A model generated the notes under the pieces. It saw nothing but the letters and a program-made list of their open reading frames with translations, ran no database searches and had not been told where the DNA came from. A program made the translations under genes and the position numbers. A DNA stretch of 5,930 bases from Verrucomicrobiales bacterium (lineage in GTDB: Bacteria > Verrucomicrobiota > Verrucomicrobiia > Limisphaerales > JAFMIX01): positions 1-5,930 of the forward strand of contig JAFMIX010000144.1 of the NCBI GenBank assembly GCA_017853785.1. The letters are read 5' to 3'. This document shows, piece by piece, positions 1 through 5,619 of this stretch (the first letter of the stretch is position 1; every line of letters starts with the position of its first letter).

Positions 1-1163
1 AGACCGAACTGCCCGAGATGAAAGTCCCCAATCCCGCCGAAATCAAGCGTCAGATCGACCGCGTCTGCATCGGCCAGGAACACGCGAAGAAGACCTTGGC
101 CGTGGCCGTGCACAATCACTACAAGCGCGTTTCAGACAAAGCCGCCGCGCTCGCCGCTGCCGCTGCGGCGGAATCCGCCGAGAGTGAGGTCGCCGTCCAG
201 CCCGCCCCCAAGCATCCCGAAGTCGAGATCGAGAAGAGCAATATCCTCATGGTCGGGCCGACCGGCTCGGGCAAGACTTTGCTCGCGCGCACGCTGGCGA
301 AGGTTCTCGATGTGCCGTTCGCCATCGCCGATGCGACGACGTTGACCGAAGCCGGTTACGTGGGCGAGGACGTGGAGAACATCATCCTGCGCCTCCTGCA
401 AAATTCTGATTACGACGTGAAGCGCGCCCAGCGCGGCATCATCTACATCGACGAGATTGACAAGATCACGCGCAAGGCCGACGGGCCGTCCATCACCCGC
501 GACGTGAGCGGCGAAGGCGTGCAACAGGCGTTGCTGAAGATTCTCGAAGGCACGGTCTGCAGTGTGCCGCCGCAGGGTGGGCGCAAGCATCCGCAGCAGG
601 AATACATCCGCGTGGACACGGCGGACATCCTTTTCATCTGTGGCGGCGCGTTCGTGGGTTTGGAAAAAATCGTCCAACGCCGGCTCGGCAAACACGTGAT
701 GGGCTTCGGTGCAGCGGGCGCGGGCCACGACGCCGCTAGCGCGGCGCGGCATGAGTTGCTGGAGCGCGTCGAGCCGGAAGATTTGTTGAGCTTCGGTTTC
801 ATTCCCGAATTTGTCGGGCGGCTGCCGATGGTGACAGTGTTGGCGGAATTGACCGAGGCGCAACTTGTCTCCGTCCTGGCCGACACGAAGAACGCGTTGA
901 CCAAGCAGTTTGCCAAGCTAATGGCGATGGAGGGCGTGGAACTGGAATTCACGGACAACGCCCTGCGCGAATTTGCGGCGCAAGCCATCAAGAAGGGCAC
1001 GGGCGCGCGGGCGTTGCGGAGTCTCTTGGAAAAAGTGATGCTCGATGTGATGTATGACGCGCCCAGCGACGGCAACATCATGACGGTGAAGATCACCAGC
1101 GCCGTGGTCCGCGGGGAAACGCCGCCCATCATCCGCCGCAAGCAGGACGCCGAAGCGGCGTGA
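1..1163 (+). CDS. clpX: ClpX, ATP-dependent unfoldase subunit of ClpXP (5' end cut by window)
   Basis: AAA+ ATPase that recognises tagged proteins, unfolds them and threads them into the ClpP peptidase in the cytoplasm. The reading frame is open to the left edge (T-E-L-P-E before the first ATG at 18), and family members carry a zinc-binding domain further upstream, so the ATG at 18 is an internal Met. Counting from that Met: Walker A GPTGSGKT at 80-87, pore loop GYVG at 113-116, Walker B IIYIDEID at 141-148, the RKH substrate loop at 189-191, an MGF form of the ClpP-binding IGF loop at 228-230, the arginine-finger segment PEFVGR ending at 268, and the sensor-2 segment GARALRS at 329-335. All expected motifs are present, so it is probably functional. 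An alanine-rich insertion at 41-70 separates the IGQ/HYKR segment from the Walker A strand and is longer than in E. coli ClpX. clpP would be expected upstream but lies outside the window. Confidence 0.96.
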   Translation, partial: TELPEMKVPNPAEIKRQIDRVCIGQEHAKKTLAVAVHNHYKRVSDKAAALAAAAAAESAESEVAVQPAPKHPEVEIEKSNILMVGPTGSGKTLLARTLAKVLDVPFAIADATTLTEAGYVGEDVENIILRLLQNSDYDVKRAQRGIIYIDEIDKITRKADGPSITRDVSGEGVQQALLKILEGTVCSVPPQGGRKHPQQEYIRVDTADILFICGGAFVGLEKIVQRRLGKHVMGFGAAGAGHDAASAARHELLERVEPEDLLSFGFIPEFVGRLPMVTVLAELTEAQLVSVLADTKNALTKQFAKLMAMEGVELEFTDNALREFAAQAIKKGTGARALRSLLEKVMLDVMYDAPSDGNIMTVKITSAVVRGETPPIIRRKQDAEAA

Positions 1164-1358
1164 TCATTTTGGTTTCCGGCCGAAGCCCCAGATGAGCCAG
1201 ATCGCCAGGGCGGCGAGGAGGATGACCCACCAAAGATAACGCAACTCCCGGGCGGCCATCTCGACGAACGCCATCGCCCGCGGGAAAATGAGGATCAGCA
1301 CCACCAGCACGCCGAGGATGACGAGGAGTTTCAGGATGGCCAGGGCGCGGGGATGCAT
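1164..1358 (-). CDS. 64-aa two-helix inner-membrane protein coupled to the SPFH gene
   Basis: I do not recognise a family. The protein begins MHPRALAILK and has two hydrophobic helices, about residues 7-25 and 42-58, joined by a short loop with charged residues (R27, E33, R38, R40), and it ends in a basic tail (RKPK). The ATG at 1358-1356 overlaps the SPFH stop as TGATG, sharing one base, which is the classic arrangement for translational coupling. No Shine-Dalgarno site is visible, in keeping with coupled re-initiation. A longer version starting at 1466 would lie inside the SPFH gene and add an Arg-rich out-of-frame stretch, so I reject it. The stop is TGA at 1166-1164, directly against the clpX stop. 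The tight coupling suggests a partner or accessory subunit of the SPFH protein. NfeD proteins often fill that place, but this one has no room for an NfeD OB-fold domain. Confidence 0.78.
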   Translation of the reverse strand: MHPRALAILKLLVILGVLVVLILIFPRAMAFVEMAARELRYLWWVILLAALAIWLIWGFGRKPK

Positions 1359-2185
1359 CAGCGTGCGGGGGTGGCGTTGCGGCGCTTTTCCAGATCGGTC
1401 AGTGGCAGGAGGATGTTGGCGCCGGTGGCTTCGCCGCCGACCACGAGCGGGGTTTTGCCGTCCCACTTTTCGACGATCTGGAGTTCGATGAAGGCGGGCG
1501 TGAGTTTGAGAGCTTCGCCGCGGATGCGGATGGATTCGGCTTCGCCCTTGGCTTTGATGACGGCAGTGTCGGCTTCGATCTGGGCTTTTTGCTGGGTGAA
1601 TTTGGCTTTGGCCGCTTCCTGTTCCTGCACCATCTTGGCCTCGATGGCGGTTTCCAGTTCCTTGGTCAGGTCAATGTTCTGGATGACGATGTCTTCGATA
1701 ATGAGGATTTCGCCGACCTTGAGTTGGGCGGCGGCGAGGGCCTTGGTTTTGATCTCCTCGCGTTTTTTGACGATCTGCTCGGCGCTTTGCAGGGCGGTGA
1801 CTTCCTTGAGGGCCTCCTGCACGCGCGGGGCGATGAGGCTGTCGAACGGATCGCCGGCGAACTGCTGATAAATCTTCACGATGGAGCTTTCGGGGATGCG
1901 ATAGAGCACGCGCAGTTCGGTCTTCACCTGTTGGAGGTCGGAGGAATAGCAGTCCGCCGCCAGTTCGCGGGTCTGTTGGCGGATGGACATGGGGACGATG
2001 TGCGTGACGAAAGGGGTCTTCCAACCGAAGCCTTCCGGTTTGAATACGGGTGAGACCTTGCCGAGCGTCACCTCGACACCGCGGAAGCCGGGGTTGACGA
2101 CGTAAGTGCCGGTGGAGGAGACGATGATCACCACAAAGATGAGGATGGCGACCCCGATGAGTTTGGCGACGGTCTGTGTTTGCAT
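1358..2185 (-). CDS. Prohibitin/SPFH-domain membrane protein
   Basis: Member of the SPFH (stomatin/prohibitin/flotillin/HflK-C) superfamily. These proteins form large membrane-anchored rings or scaffolds and often modulate membrane proteases or lipid domains. The 275-aa product has an N-terminal transmembrane helix (about residues 7-23), then an SPFH core starting near N31-P-G-F with the prohibitin-like G-x-x-x-P-x-F-x-x-E-G-F-G-W-K-T-P pattern at 42-58, and QEALKEVT at 123-130. A long Ala/Glu/Lys-rich coiled coil follows (about 175-228, with IEAKMVQEQEAAKAK at 181-195). I chose the ATG at 2185; a TTG two codons upstream (2191) is in frame but not needed. No clear Shine-Dalgarno site precedes it. 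It lies 53 nt after the deaminase and overlaps the next gene by one base. Class assignment is firm, but whether it acts like prohibitin or HflC is unknown. Confidence 0.93.
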   Translation of the reverse strand: MQTQTVAKLIGVAILIFVVIIVSSTGTYVVNPGFRGVEVTLGKVSPVFKPEGFGWKTPFVTHIVPMSIRQQTRELAADCYSSDLQQVKTELRVLYRIPESSIVKIYQQFAGDPFDSLIAPRVQEALKEVTALQSAEQIVKKREEIKTKALAAAQLKVGEILIIEDIVIQNIDLTKELETAIEAKMVQEQEAAKAKFTQQKAQIEADTAVIKAKGEAESIRIRGEALKLTPAFIELQIVEKWDGKTPLVVGGEATGANILLPLTDLEKRRNATPAR

Positions 2186-2238
2186 AGGCAAATCTAGCAG
2201 GGCACGGCGGCTTCGCCAATTACAATCTCACCGCGGCA

Positions 2239-2676
2239 TTACACCCCGATGTCTTCGTTCCACAATTCCGGCCGCGCGGCGATGAAGTCCTGCATCAACT
2301 GGATACACGCGGGGTCGTTGAGGATTTCCAGCTTCACGCCTTGGGCGCGGACGTAGGCTTCCGGGCCTTGGAAGGTGACATTCTCGCCTGCGACGATGCG
2401 CGGGATTTTGTAGAGCAACGCGGCGCCGCTGCACATCGGGCAGGGCGAAAGCGTGGAGTACAGTGTGCAGCGGGAATAAATCTTGGCGGTGAGGCGGCCG
2501 GCGTTTTCGAGGCAATTCATCTCGGCGTGATGGATGACGCTGCCATGCTGCACGCGCTGGTTGTGGCCGCGCCCGATGATCTGACCGTCGCAGACGAGGA
2601 CGGAGCCGATGGGGATGCCTCCGGCAGCGCCGCCCTTGCGGGCTTCGGCGATGGCGGCGAGGAAGGCGTCCGTGAT
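2239..2676 (-). CDS. Yeast-type (Fcy1-like) zinc cytosine deaminase with apparent ATC start
   Basis: Cytidine-deaminase-fold enzyme most like yeast cytosine deaminase (cytosine to uracil plus ammonia, pyrimidine salvage). It is unrelated to the amidohydrolase CodA. Numbering from the ATC at 2676: GHN at 37-39 (substrate Asn39), HAE at 50-52 (zinc ligand H50, catalytic E52), PCPMC at 78-82 (zinc ligands C79 and C82), GENV-x-F after the core, and the C-terminal W139-N-E-D142-I-G that matches the substrate-binding end of the yeast enzyme. The Asn-His (11) and His-Cys (29) spacings equal those recalled for yeast. The first in-frame conventional start is GTG at 2553, which would remove the GIPIGS strand and the GHN motif. 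Upstream of that no ATG, GTG or TTG occurs before the in-frame TGA of the response regulator. ATC at 2676-2674 reads (M)TDAFLAAIAEAR, just where homologues begin, so it is either a rare near-cognate start or a point mutation or error. The length of 145 aa is normal for bacterial homologues. Function is probable; start uncertain. Confidence 0.82.
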   Translation of the reverse strand: MTDAFLAAIAEARKGGAAGGIPIGSVLVCDGQIIGRGHNQRVQHGSVIHHAEMNCLENAGRLTAKIYSRCTLYSTLSPCPMCSGAALLYKIPRIVAGENVTFQGPEAYVRAQGVKLEILNDPACIQLMQDFIAARPELWNEDIGV

Positions 2677-2685
2677 ATTGCGGGG

Positions 2686-3951
2686 TCAGGGTCTGGTTGC
2701 GAGCTGGCTTTTGAAAATGAGCGTCAGGGATTTCACAGCGAGTTCGATGGGGAGAATCGGTTTGGTGATGATGTCGTCGCCGCGGGCGATGATTTCGGTA
2801 TGCTGCGCTTTGAAGTCAGTGGCGCTGGTGACGAAGATGACGGGGGTTTTCTGGTAGCGGGGCAGGGCGCGGAGTTTGCGGTAGAGCTCGAGGCCGTCCA
2901 TGCCGGGCATCATGTAATCGAGCAACAGCAGGTCGTAGCGGTGGTTCTGGGAAAGGTCGAGTGCGGCGGCGGAGTCGGCGGTGCTGGTGGCCTTGACGTT
3001 GGCGCGGTTCAAGGCGGAGACGAGGGCGCGGTTGGAGATCGGTTCGTCATCTACGACGAGGACGGCCAGGAGGTTGGTGGGCGTGACCCGGTCCGGTTCG
3101 TTGGAGTCAGCGCGGGCGAGGAGTTCGCCGAGAAACTGCACGGCGGTCTCAATGGTCTTGATGGTCGAGTCGCCGATGTGGGTGGGGCGCTCCTGGAGTT
3201 CAAAGAGTAGCGCCTCCAAGGCGGTGCCGAGATGGGCCAGCCGCTCGCAGTGGGCCAGCCCGGCGCGGACGGTAAAGAAATGAACCTGGCGGTGCAGGGA
3301 CTTCAGTTGCAACAAGCGGGCTTGCGGTTCGGGGTCATGGATGAGGTTGGTGCAGAGTTCGCGAATCACGGTCAGCGCTTCGAGCCCTGTCTGGAGGAGG
3401 TCCTGACGGTATTGTTGCTCGGAGGGGGCGGCAGTCGTGGACGGGTGGGCCGGGGTAGGGGCGGTCGGTCGGTCCGGTGCGGCTTCGGTGCTGGCGGCGG
3501 GTACAAGATTTTTTGGCGCTGGTGGCGGCGTGGGCGCAACGGAAAGGGGCGTGACGTGAGGCTGGGGCTGTTCCACCACGCCGCTACCTTCGAGGAGGGT
3601 TTTGACGATGCTGATGAGCTGAGCCGGGGTGCAACTCGATTTCAGGATCGAAGCATCGGCGCCGATTTTAGCGGCATCGAGGGCGACTTCGGTCATGTAG
3701 GCGTTGGAGAAAATGACGATCTTGGTGTGGCGCAGCGCGGGGTTGGTGCGGATGAACTTGAGCACATCTGCGCCATTGAACTTGGGCAGCATCAGGTCCA
3801 GGATGACGAGGTCAGGCGGGTTAAGCAAAATTTCCCGCATGGCGGCCAGCCCATCGGTTGCGACGGACACCTGATAATTCTCCCGTTCAAATTTCCTGCG
3901 GTAGATTTCCACGACGATGGGATCGTCTTCGACAAGAAATATTTTTTTCAT
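2686..3951 (-). CDS. REC-HPt-REC signalling protein (two receiver domains flanking an HPt-like domain)
   Basis: A 421-aa cytoplasmic phosphorelay protein with no DNA-binding or enzymatic output domain. REC1 (about 1-122) has the acidic pocket E8-D9-D10, phosphoacceptor D52 in VILDLMLPK, S82 and K104. A Pro/Ala/Thr-rich linker covers about 126-176. A helical region (about 178-283) resembles CheA P1/HPt domains, with H224 at the phosphorylatable position, but HFFTVRAG replaces the usual HxLKGxA, so the Lys-Gly pair is lost. REC2 (about 295-415) has D301-D302-E303, phosphoacceptor D345 in LLLDYMMPGMDG, T375 and K397-P398. Both receivers keep their key residues. The ATG at 3951 is preceded by only a distant GGAG (17 nt). 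A candidate promoter lies upstream at 3995-4022. The deaminase frame begins 9 nt downstream in the same reading frame. The likely role is passing phosphate between partners; the cognate kinase is not in the window. Confidence 0.92.
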   Translation of the reverse strand: MKKIFLVEDDPIVVEIYRRKFERENYQVSVATDGLAAMREILLNPPDLVILDLMLPKFNGADVLKFIRTNPALRHTKIVIFSNAYMTEVALDAAKIGADASILKSSCTPAQLISIVKTLLEGSGVVEQPQPHVTPLSVAPTPPPAPKNLVPAASTEAAPDRPTAPTPAHPSTTAAPSEQQYRQDLLQTGLEALTVIRELCTNLIHDPEPQARLLQLKSLHRQVHFFTVRAGLAHCERLAHLGTALEALLFELQERPTHIGDSTIKTIETAVQFLGELLARADSNEPDRVTPTNLLAVLVVDDEPISNRALVSALNRANVKATSTADSAAALDLSQNHRYDLLLLDYMMPGMDGLELYRKLRALPRYQKTPVIFVTSATDFKAQHTEIIARGDDIITKPILPIELAVKSLTLIFKSQLATRP

Positions 3952-3968
3952 GGTGTCGGGGTCGCCCG

Positions 3969-3983
3969 CTCCGGCTGCCGGAG
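3969..3983 (-). other. Stem-loop in the leader of the REC-HPt-REC mRNA
   Basis: CTCCGG and CCGGAG flank a three-base loop in a near-perfect inverted repeat. It lies just inside the predicted transcript start and 17 nt before the ATG. There is no following T-run on the minus strand, so it is not a terminator. The GGAG in its 3' arm is the only Shine-Dalgarno-like sequence there, though too far from the start to be an ordinary site. A role in translation control is speculative. Confidence 0.35.
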
Positions 3984-3994
3984 GCGCTTGGCGC

Positions 3995-4022
3995 AGAATA
4001 GTGCGGAGACGGGATTTGGCAA
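3995..4022 (-). promoter_or_regulatory. Candidate sigma-70 promoter for the REC-HPt-REC gene
   Basis: On the minus strand TTGCCA (4022-4017, 5/6 to consensus) and TATTCT (4000-3995, 4/6) are 16 nt apart, in the 132-nt gap between galE and the signalling gene. The predicted start near 3988 gives a leader of about 37 nt. It would let the signalling protein, deaminase, SPFH and small membrane genes be transcribed separately from galE. Confidence 0.45.
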
Positions 4023-4083
4023 GGCGGTTTCCGGCCGGGGATGTTCCGGGGCAACCTCCCCGAGGGGATGCGGGCGGCGGGGG

Positions 4084-5055
4084 TTAATCCCGATAGCCAT
4101 GGGGATTCTGCTGGTGCCACTGCCAAGCGGTGGCGACGATGTCCGCGAGTTTGGGAAACTGGGGTTTCCAGCCAAGTTCGGTCTTGGCTTTGGCGGCACC
4201 GGCGACGAGCCGGGGTGGGTCGCCGGCGCGGCGGGGTTTTTCGATGACGGGAATTTTTTTGCCGGAGATCTGTTCGCAGGTGGCGATGACTTCGCGGACG
4301 GAGTAGCCGTCGCCGTTGCCGAGGTTAAAGAAGCCGCTTTTGCGGGGTTGCAAGCCGAGGATGTGGGCTTGGGCGAGGTCACGGATGTGGATGTAGTCGC
4401 GGATGCAGGTGCCGTCGGGCGTGGGGTAGTCGGTGCCGTAGATTTCGCAGTGGGGTTTCTGGCCGAGGGCGACAAAGAGGACGTTGGGAATGAGGTGGGA
4501 TTCGATGCGATGGTGCTCGCCGAATTTCTCACTGGCCCCGGCAGCGTTGAAATAGCGGAAGGCGACGAAGTCGAGGCCGTGCACCTGCCGATACCAACCC
4601 AGCATCTTCTCGAACATGAGCTTGGATTCGCCGTAGGGGTTGATCGGGCGCTGCGGCAGGTCCTCGGTCATGGGGACACGGTCGGGTGGTCCGTAGGTGG
4701 CGCAGGTGGAACTGAAGACGAACTTCTTCACCCCGGCGGCGACGGCGGCATCCAGGAGGTTCTGGCCGGAGGCGACGTTGTTGCGGAAATATTTTCCGGG
4801 GTCGGTCATGGATTCGCCGACGAGGGCGCTGGCGGCGAAGTGCAGCACTGCTTCAGCTTTGGCGGCGCGGACCGATTCCTGGACGAGAGCGGCGTTGCTC
4901 AGACAACCTTGGATAAACTTAGCCCGGTTATCTACGGCCGAACGGTGGCCTTCGGTGAGGTTGTCAAAAACGGTGACCTGATGGCCGGCGTTGAGGAGCT
5001 CTTCGGTGCAGATTGAGCCGATGTAGCCGGCGCCGCCCGTTACAAATACATTCAT
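4084..5055 (-). CDS. galE: UDP-glucose 4-epimerase
   Basis: Extended short-chain dehydrogenase that interconverts UDP-glucose and UDP-galactose with tightly bound NAD, in the Leloir pathway and for supplying galactose to surface polysaccharides. The 323-aa protein opens with the Rossmann motif TGGAGYIG (G7, G10, G13), with D31-N32 after beta-2 for the NAD ribose. FSSTCATYG at 114-122 holds the catalytic Ser/Thr (S116, T117), and Y141-G-E-S-K145 is the YxxxK dyad. FRYFNAAGA follows, then the nucleotide-sugar-binding half with TPDGTCIRDYIHI and RRAGDPPRLVA. It is slightly shorter than the roughly 338-aa E. coli enzyme but has all core motifs. The start ATG at 5055 is 18 nt downstream of the stop of the broken small membrane gene, and no good Shine-Dalgarno site is seen. 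A related 4-epimerase of another NDP-sugar cannot be excluded, but GalE is the best fit. Confidence 0.94.
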   Translation of the reverse strand: MNVFVTGGAGYIGSICTEELLNAGHQVTVFDNLTEGHRSAVDNRAKFIQGCLSNAALVQESVRAAKAEAVLHFAASALVGESMTDPGKYFRNNVASGQNLLDAAVAAGVKKFVFSSTCATYGPPDRVPMTEDLPQRPINPYGESKLMFEKMLGWYRQVHGLDFVAFRYFNAAGASEKFGEHHRIESHLIPNVLFVALGQKPHCEIYGTDYPTPDGTCIRDYIHIRDLAQAHILGLQPRKSGFFNLGNGDGYSVREVIATCEQISGKKIPVIEKPRRAGDPPRLVAGAAKAKTELGWKPQFPKLADIVATAWQWHQQNPHGYRD

Positions 5056-5073
5056 TCGTCAGTGCCAGGTGGA

Positions 5074-5324
5074 TTATTCCTTATCCTTGGGTTTATTTTC
5101 AGAATCCTTGGTCATGAATTTAACCAGCAATCGCGCGCCGCTGATCATGTAGATGCCGATGAGGATCAGGCAGCATTCGGCTATCAATTTCCACCAGTTG
5201 TTGAAATGAATATGCCCGGTCTTGTAGTAGATGACAGCCCAGTGCCGCAACACATAGAGAATGCCCAATAATCCGATGATTCGATGATTCGAATCACCAA
5301 GTTGATTATCTGCCGTTCGTTCAT
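5074..5324 (-). pseudogene. Small two-helix membrane protein frameshifted by an 8-bp tandem duplication
   Basis: I do not recognise a family. The ATG at 5324 has a good ribosome site and a candidate promoter, but its frame reads MNERQIINLVIRII and then leaves the hydrophobic coding sequence at 5282. The downstream frame (5268 to 5074, 64 codons, only a TTG to start it) encodes LGILYVLRHWAVIYY, a loop with HFNNWWK, a second helix IAECCLILIGIYMISGA, and a charged tail ending KPKDKE. Removing one copy of the duplicated 8-mer (5274-5281 or 5282-5289) joins the two frames into one 80-aa protein: the first helix becomes continuous (INLVIRIIGLLGILYVL) and no stop intervenes. It may therefore be a recently broken gene, a reversible on/off switch, or a read or assembly error. 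A truncated protein from TTG 5268 is possible. GC is 48 % over 5101-5280, well below the neighbours. galE starts 18 nt downstream. Confidence 0.72.
5274..5292. repeat. 8-bp direct tandem repeat (2.4 copies) beside a 10-bp palindrome
   Basis: The unit CGATGATT occurs at 5274-5281 and again at 5282-5289, followed by the first three bases of a third unit (5290-5292). The right end runs into the perfect palindrome GATTCGAATC at 5286-5295. Adding or losing one unit shifts the reading frame of the gene at 5074-5324 by two bases, and a single-copy version restores an 80-codon frame. Such direct repeats can arise and be lost by replication slippage. Confidence 0.9.
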
Positions 5325-5327
5325 AAA

Positions 5328-5336
5328 CTCACCTTT
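5328..5336 (-). promoter_or_regulatory. Ribosome binding site for the broken small membrane gene
   Basis: On the minus strand the sequence AAAGGTGAG precedes the ATG at 5324, with 7 nt between the AGG core and the start. It is the best Shine-Dalgarno match in the window and decides that the original start was ATG 5324, not the later TTG at 5268. Confidence 0.7.
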
Positions 5337-5363
5337 GCTTGCAGGTTGCTCTTGGGTGAGCGT

Positions 5364-5391
5364 AGAATCCTATACTTAGGTTAGGTGTCAA
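5364..5391 (-). promoter_or_regulatory. Candidate sigma-70 promoter for the small membrane gene and galE
   Basis: On the minus strand a perfect -35 box TTGACA (5391-5386) is followed after 16 nt by GATTCT (5369-5364), a weak 3/6 match to a -10 box. A transcript starting near 5357 would have a leader of about 33 nt before the ATG at 5324, and could continue through galE. The -35 box is convincing; the -10 is not. Confidence 0.42.
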
Positions 5392-5436
5392 TCAGTTTTC
5401 CCGCCGGCTGCTTTGGGTCTTGGTCGCAGTTTTGTT

Positions 5437-5465
5437 TTGCCTGCCCCTCGTGGAAACGCTAGATT
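5437..5465 (+). promoter_or_regulatory. Candidate promoter of tRNA-Gln
   Basis: TTGCCT (5437-5442, 4/6 to the -35 consensus) and TAGATT (5460-5465, 4/6 to the -10 consensus) are separated by exactly 17 nt. The -10 box ends 9 nt before the first tRNA base at 5475, so transcription would begin almost at the tRNA 5' end. Spacing and position support it more than the box sequences do. Confidence 0.45.
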
Positions 5466-5474
5466 TTTCGGGAT

Positions 5475-5548
5475 TGTCCGATGGTGTAATGGTAACACAG
5501 CGCCCTTTGGAGGCGTTATTCATGGTTCGAATCCATGTCGGACAACCA
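5475..5548 (+). tRNA. tRNA-Gln (anticodon UUG)
   Basis: A complete cloverleaf can be drawn. The acceptor stem is TGTCCGA (5475-5481) with TCGGACA (5538-5544), seven perfect pairs. The D stem is GTGT/ACAC (5484-5487 and 5495-5498) with GG in the loop. The anticodon stem is GCGCC/GGCGT (5500-5504 and 5512-5516, outermost pair G-U) with loop CTTTGGA, giving anticodon TTG at 5507-5509 after U33. A 4-nt variable loop follows, then the T stem CATGG/CCATG (5521-5525 and 5533-5537) with loop TTCGAAT. Discriminator A is 5545 and CCA is encoded at 5546-5548. The U1-A72 first pair is usual for bacterial tRNA-Gln. It reads CAA and, by wobble, CAG. Confidence 0.96.
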
Positions 5549-5619
5549 CTTTATTTTTCCGGACAAAACATGGCATCAGCCGCAAACCGCAACTGACCGG
5601 AAACAATCACCGCACCATC

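Noticed and set aside
132..1141. Minus-strand open frames inside clpX
   Set aside because: Antisense shadows of a fully motif-complete ClpX frame.
1359..1466. N-terminal extension of the 64-aa membrane protein to 100 aa
   Set aside because: It lies inside the SPFH coding region in another frame, is Arg/Pro-rich, and the TGATG overlap gives a better start.
2186..2191. TTG start for the SPFH protein two codons upstream
   Set aside because: In frame but adds only two residues; the ATG is adequate and neither has a ribosome site.
2239..2553. Deaminase starting at GTG 2553 (104 aa)
   Set aside because: It would lose the GIPIGS strand and the substrate-binding GHN motif, both encoded in frame upstream.
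4047..4062. CGGGG/CCCCG stem downstream of galE as a terminator
   Set aside because: No T-run follows on the minus strand and several alternative pairings exist in this G/C-rich stretch, so chance is likely.
3232..5016. Very long plus-strand open frame (594 codons) opposite galE and the response regulator
   Set aside because: Gly/Asp/Glu/Val-rich composition typical of the antisense of GC-rich genes; the minus strand encodes two well-recognised proteins with all motifs.
5569..5595. Eight-codon mini-ORF (MASAANRN) before xylA
   Set aside because: No ribosome site and no attenuation-like codon bias or hairpins; no support for a leader peptide.
5556..5603. TTTCCGG ... CCGGAAA inverted repeat between tRNA-Gln and xylA
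   Set aside because: Seven-bp arms separated by 34 nt, not extended by further pairing; not distinguishable from chance.
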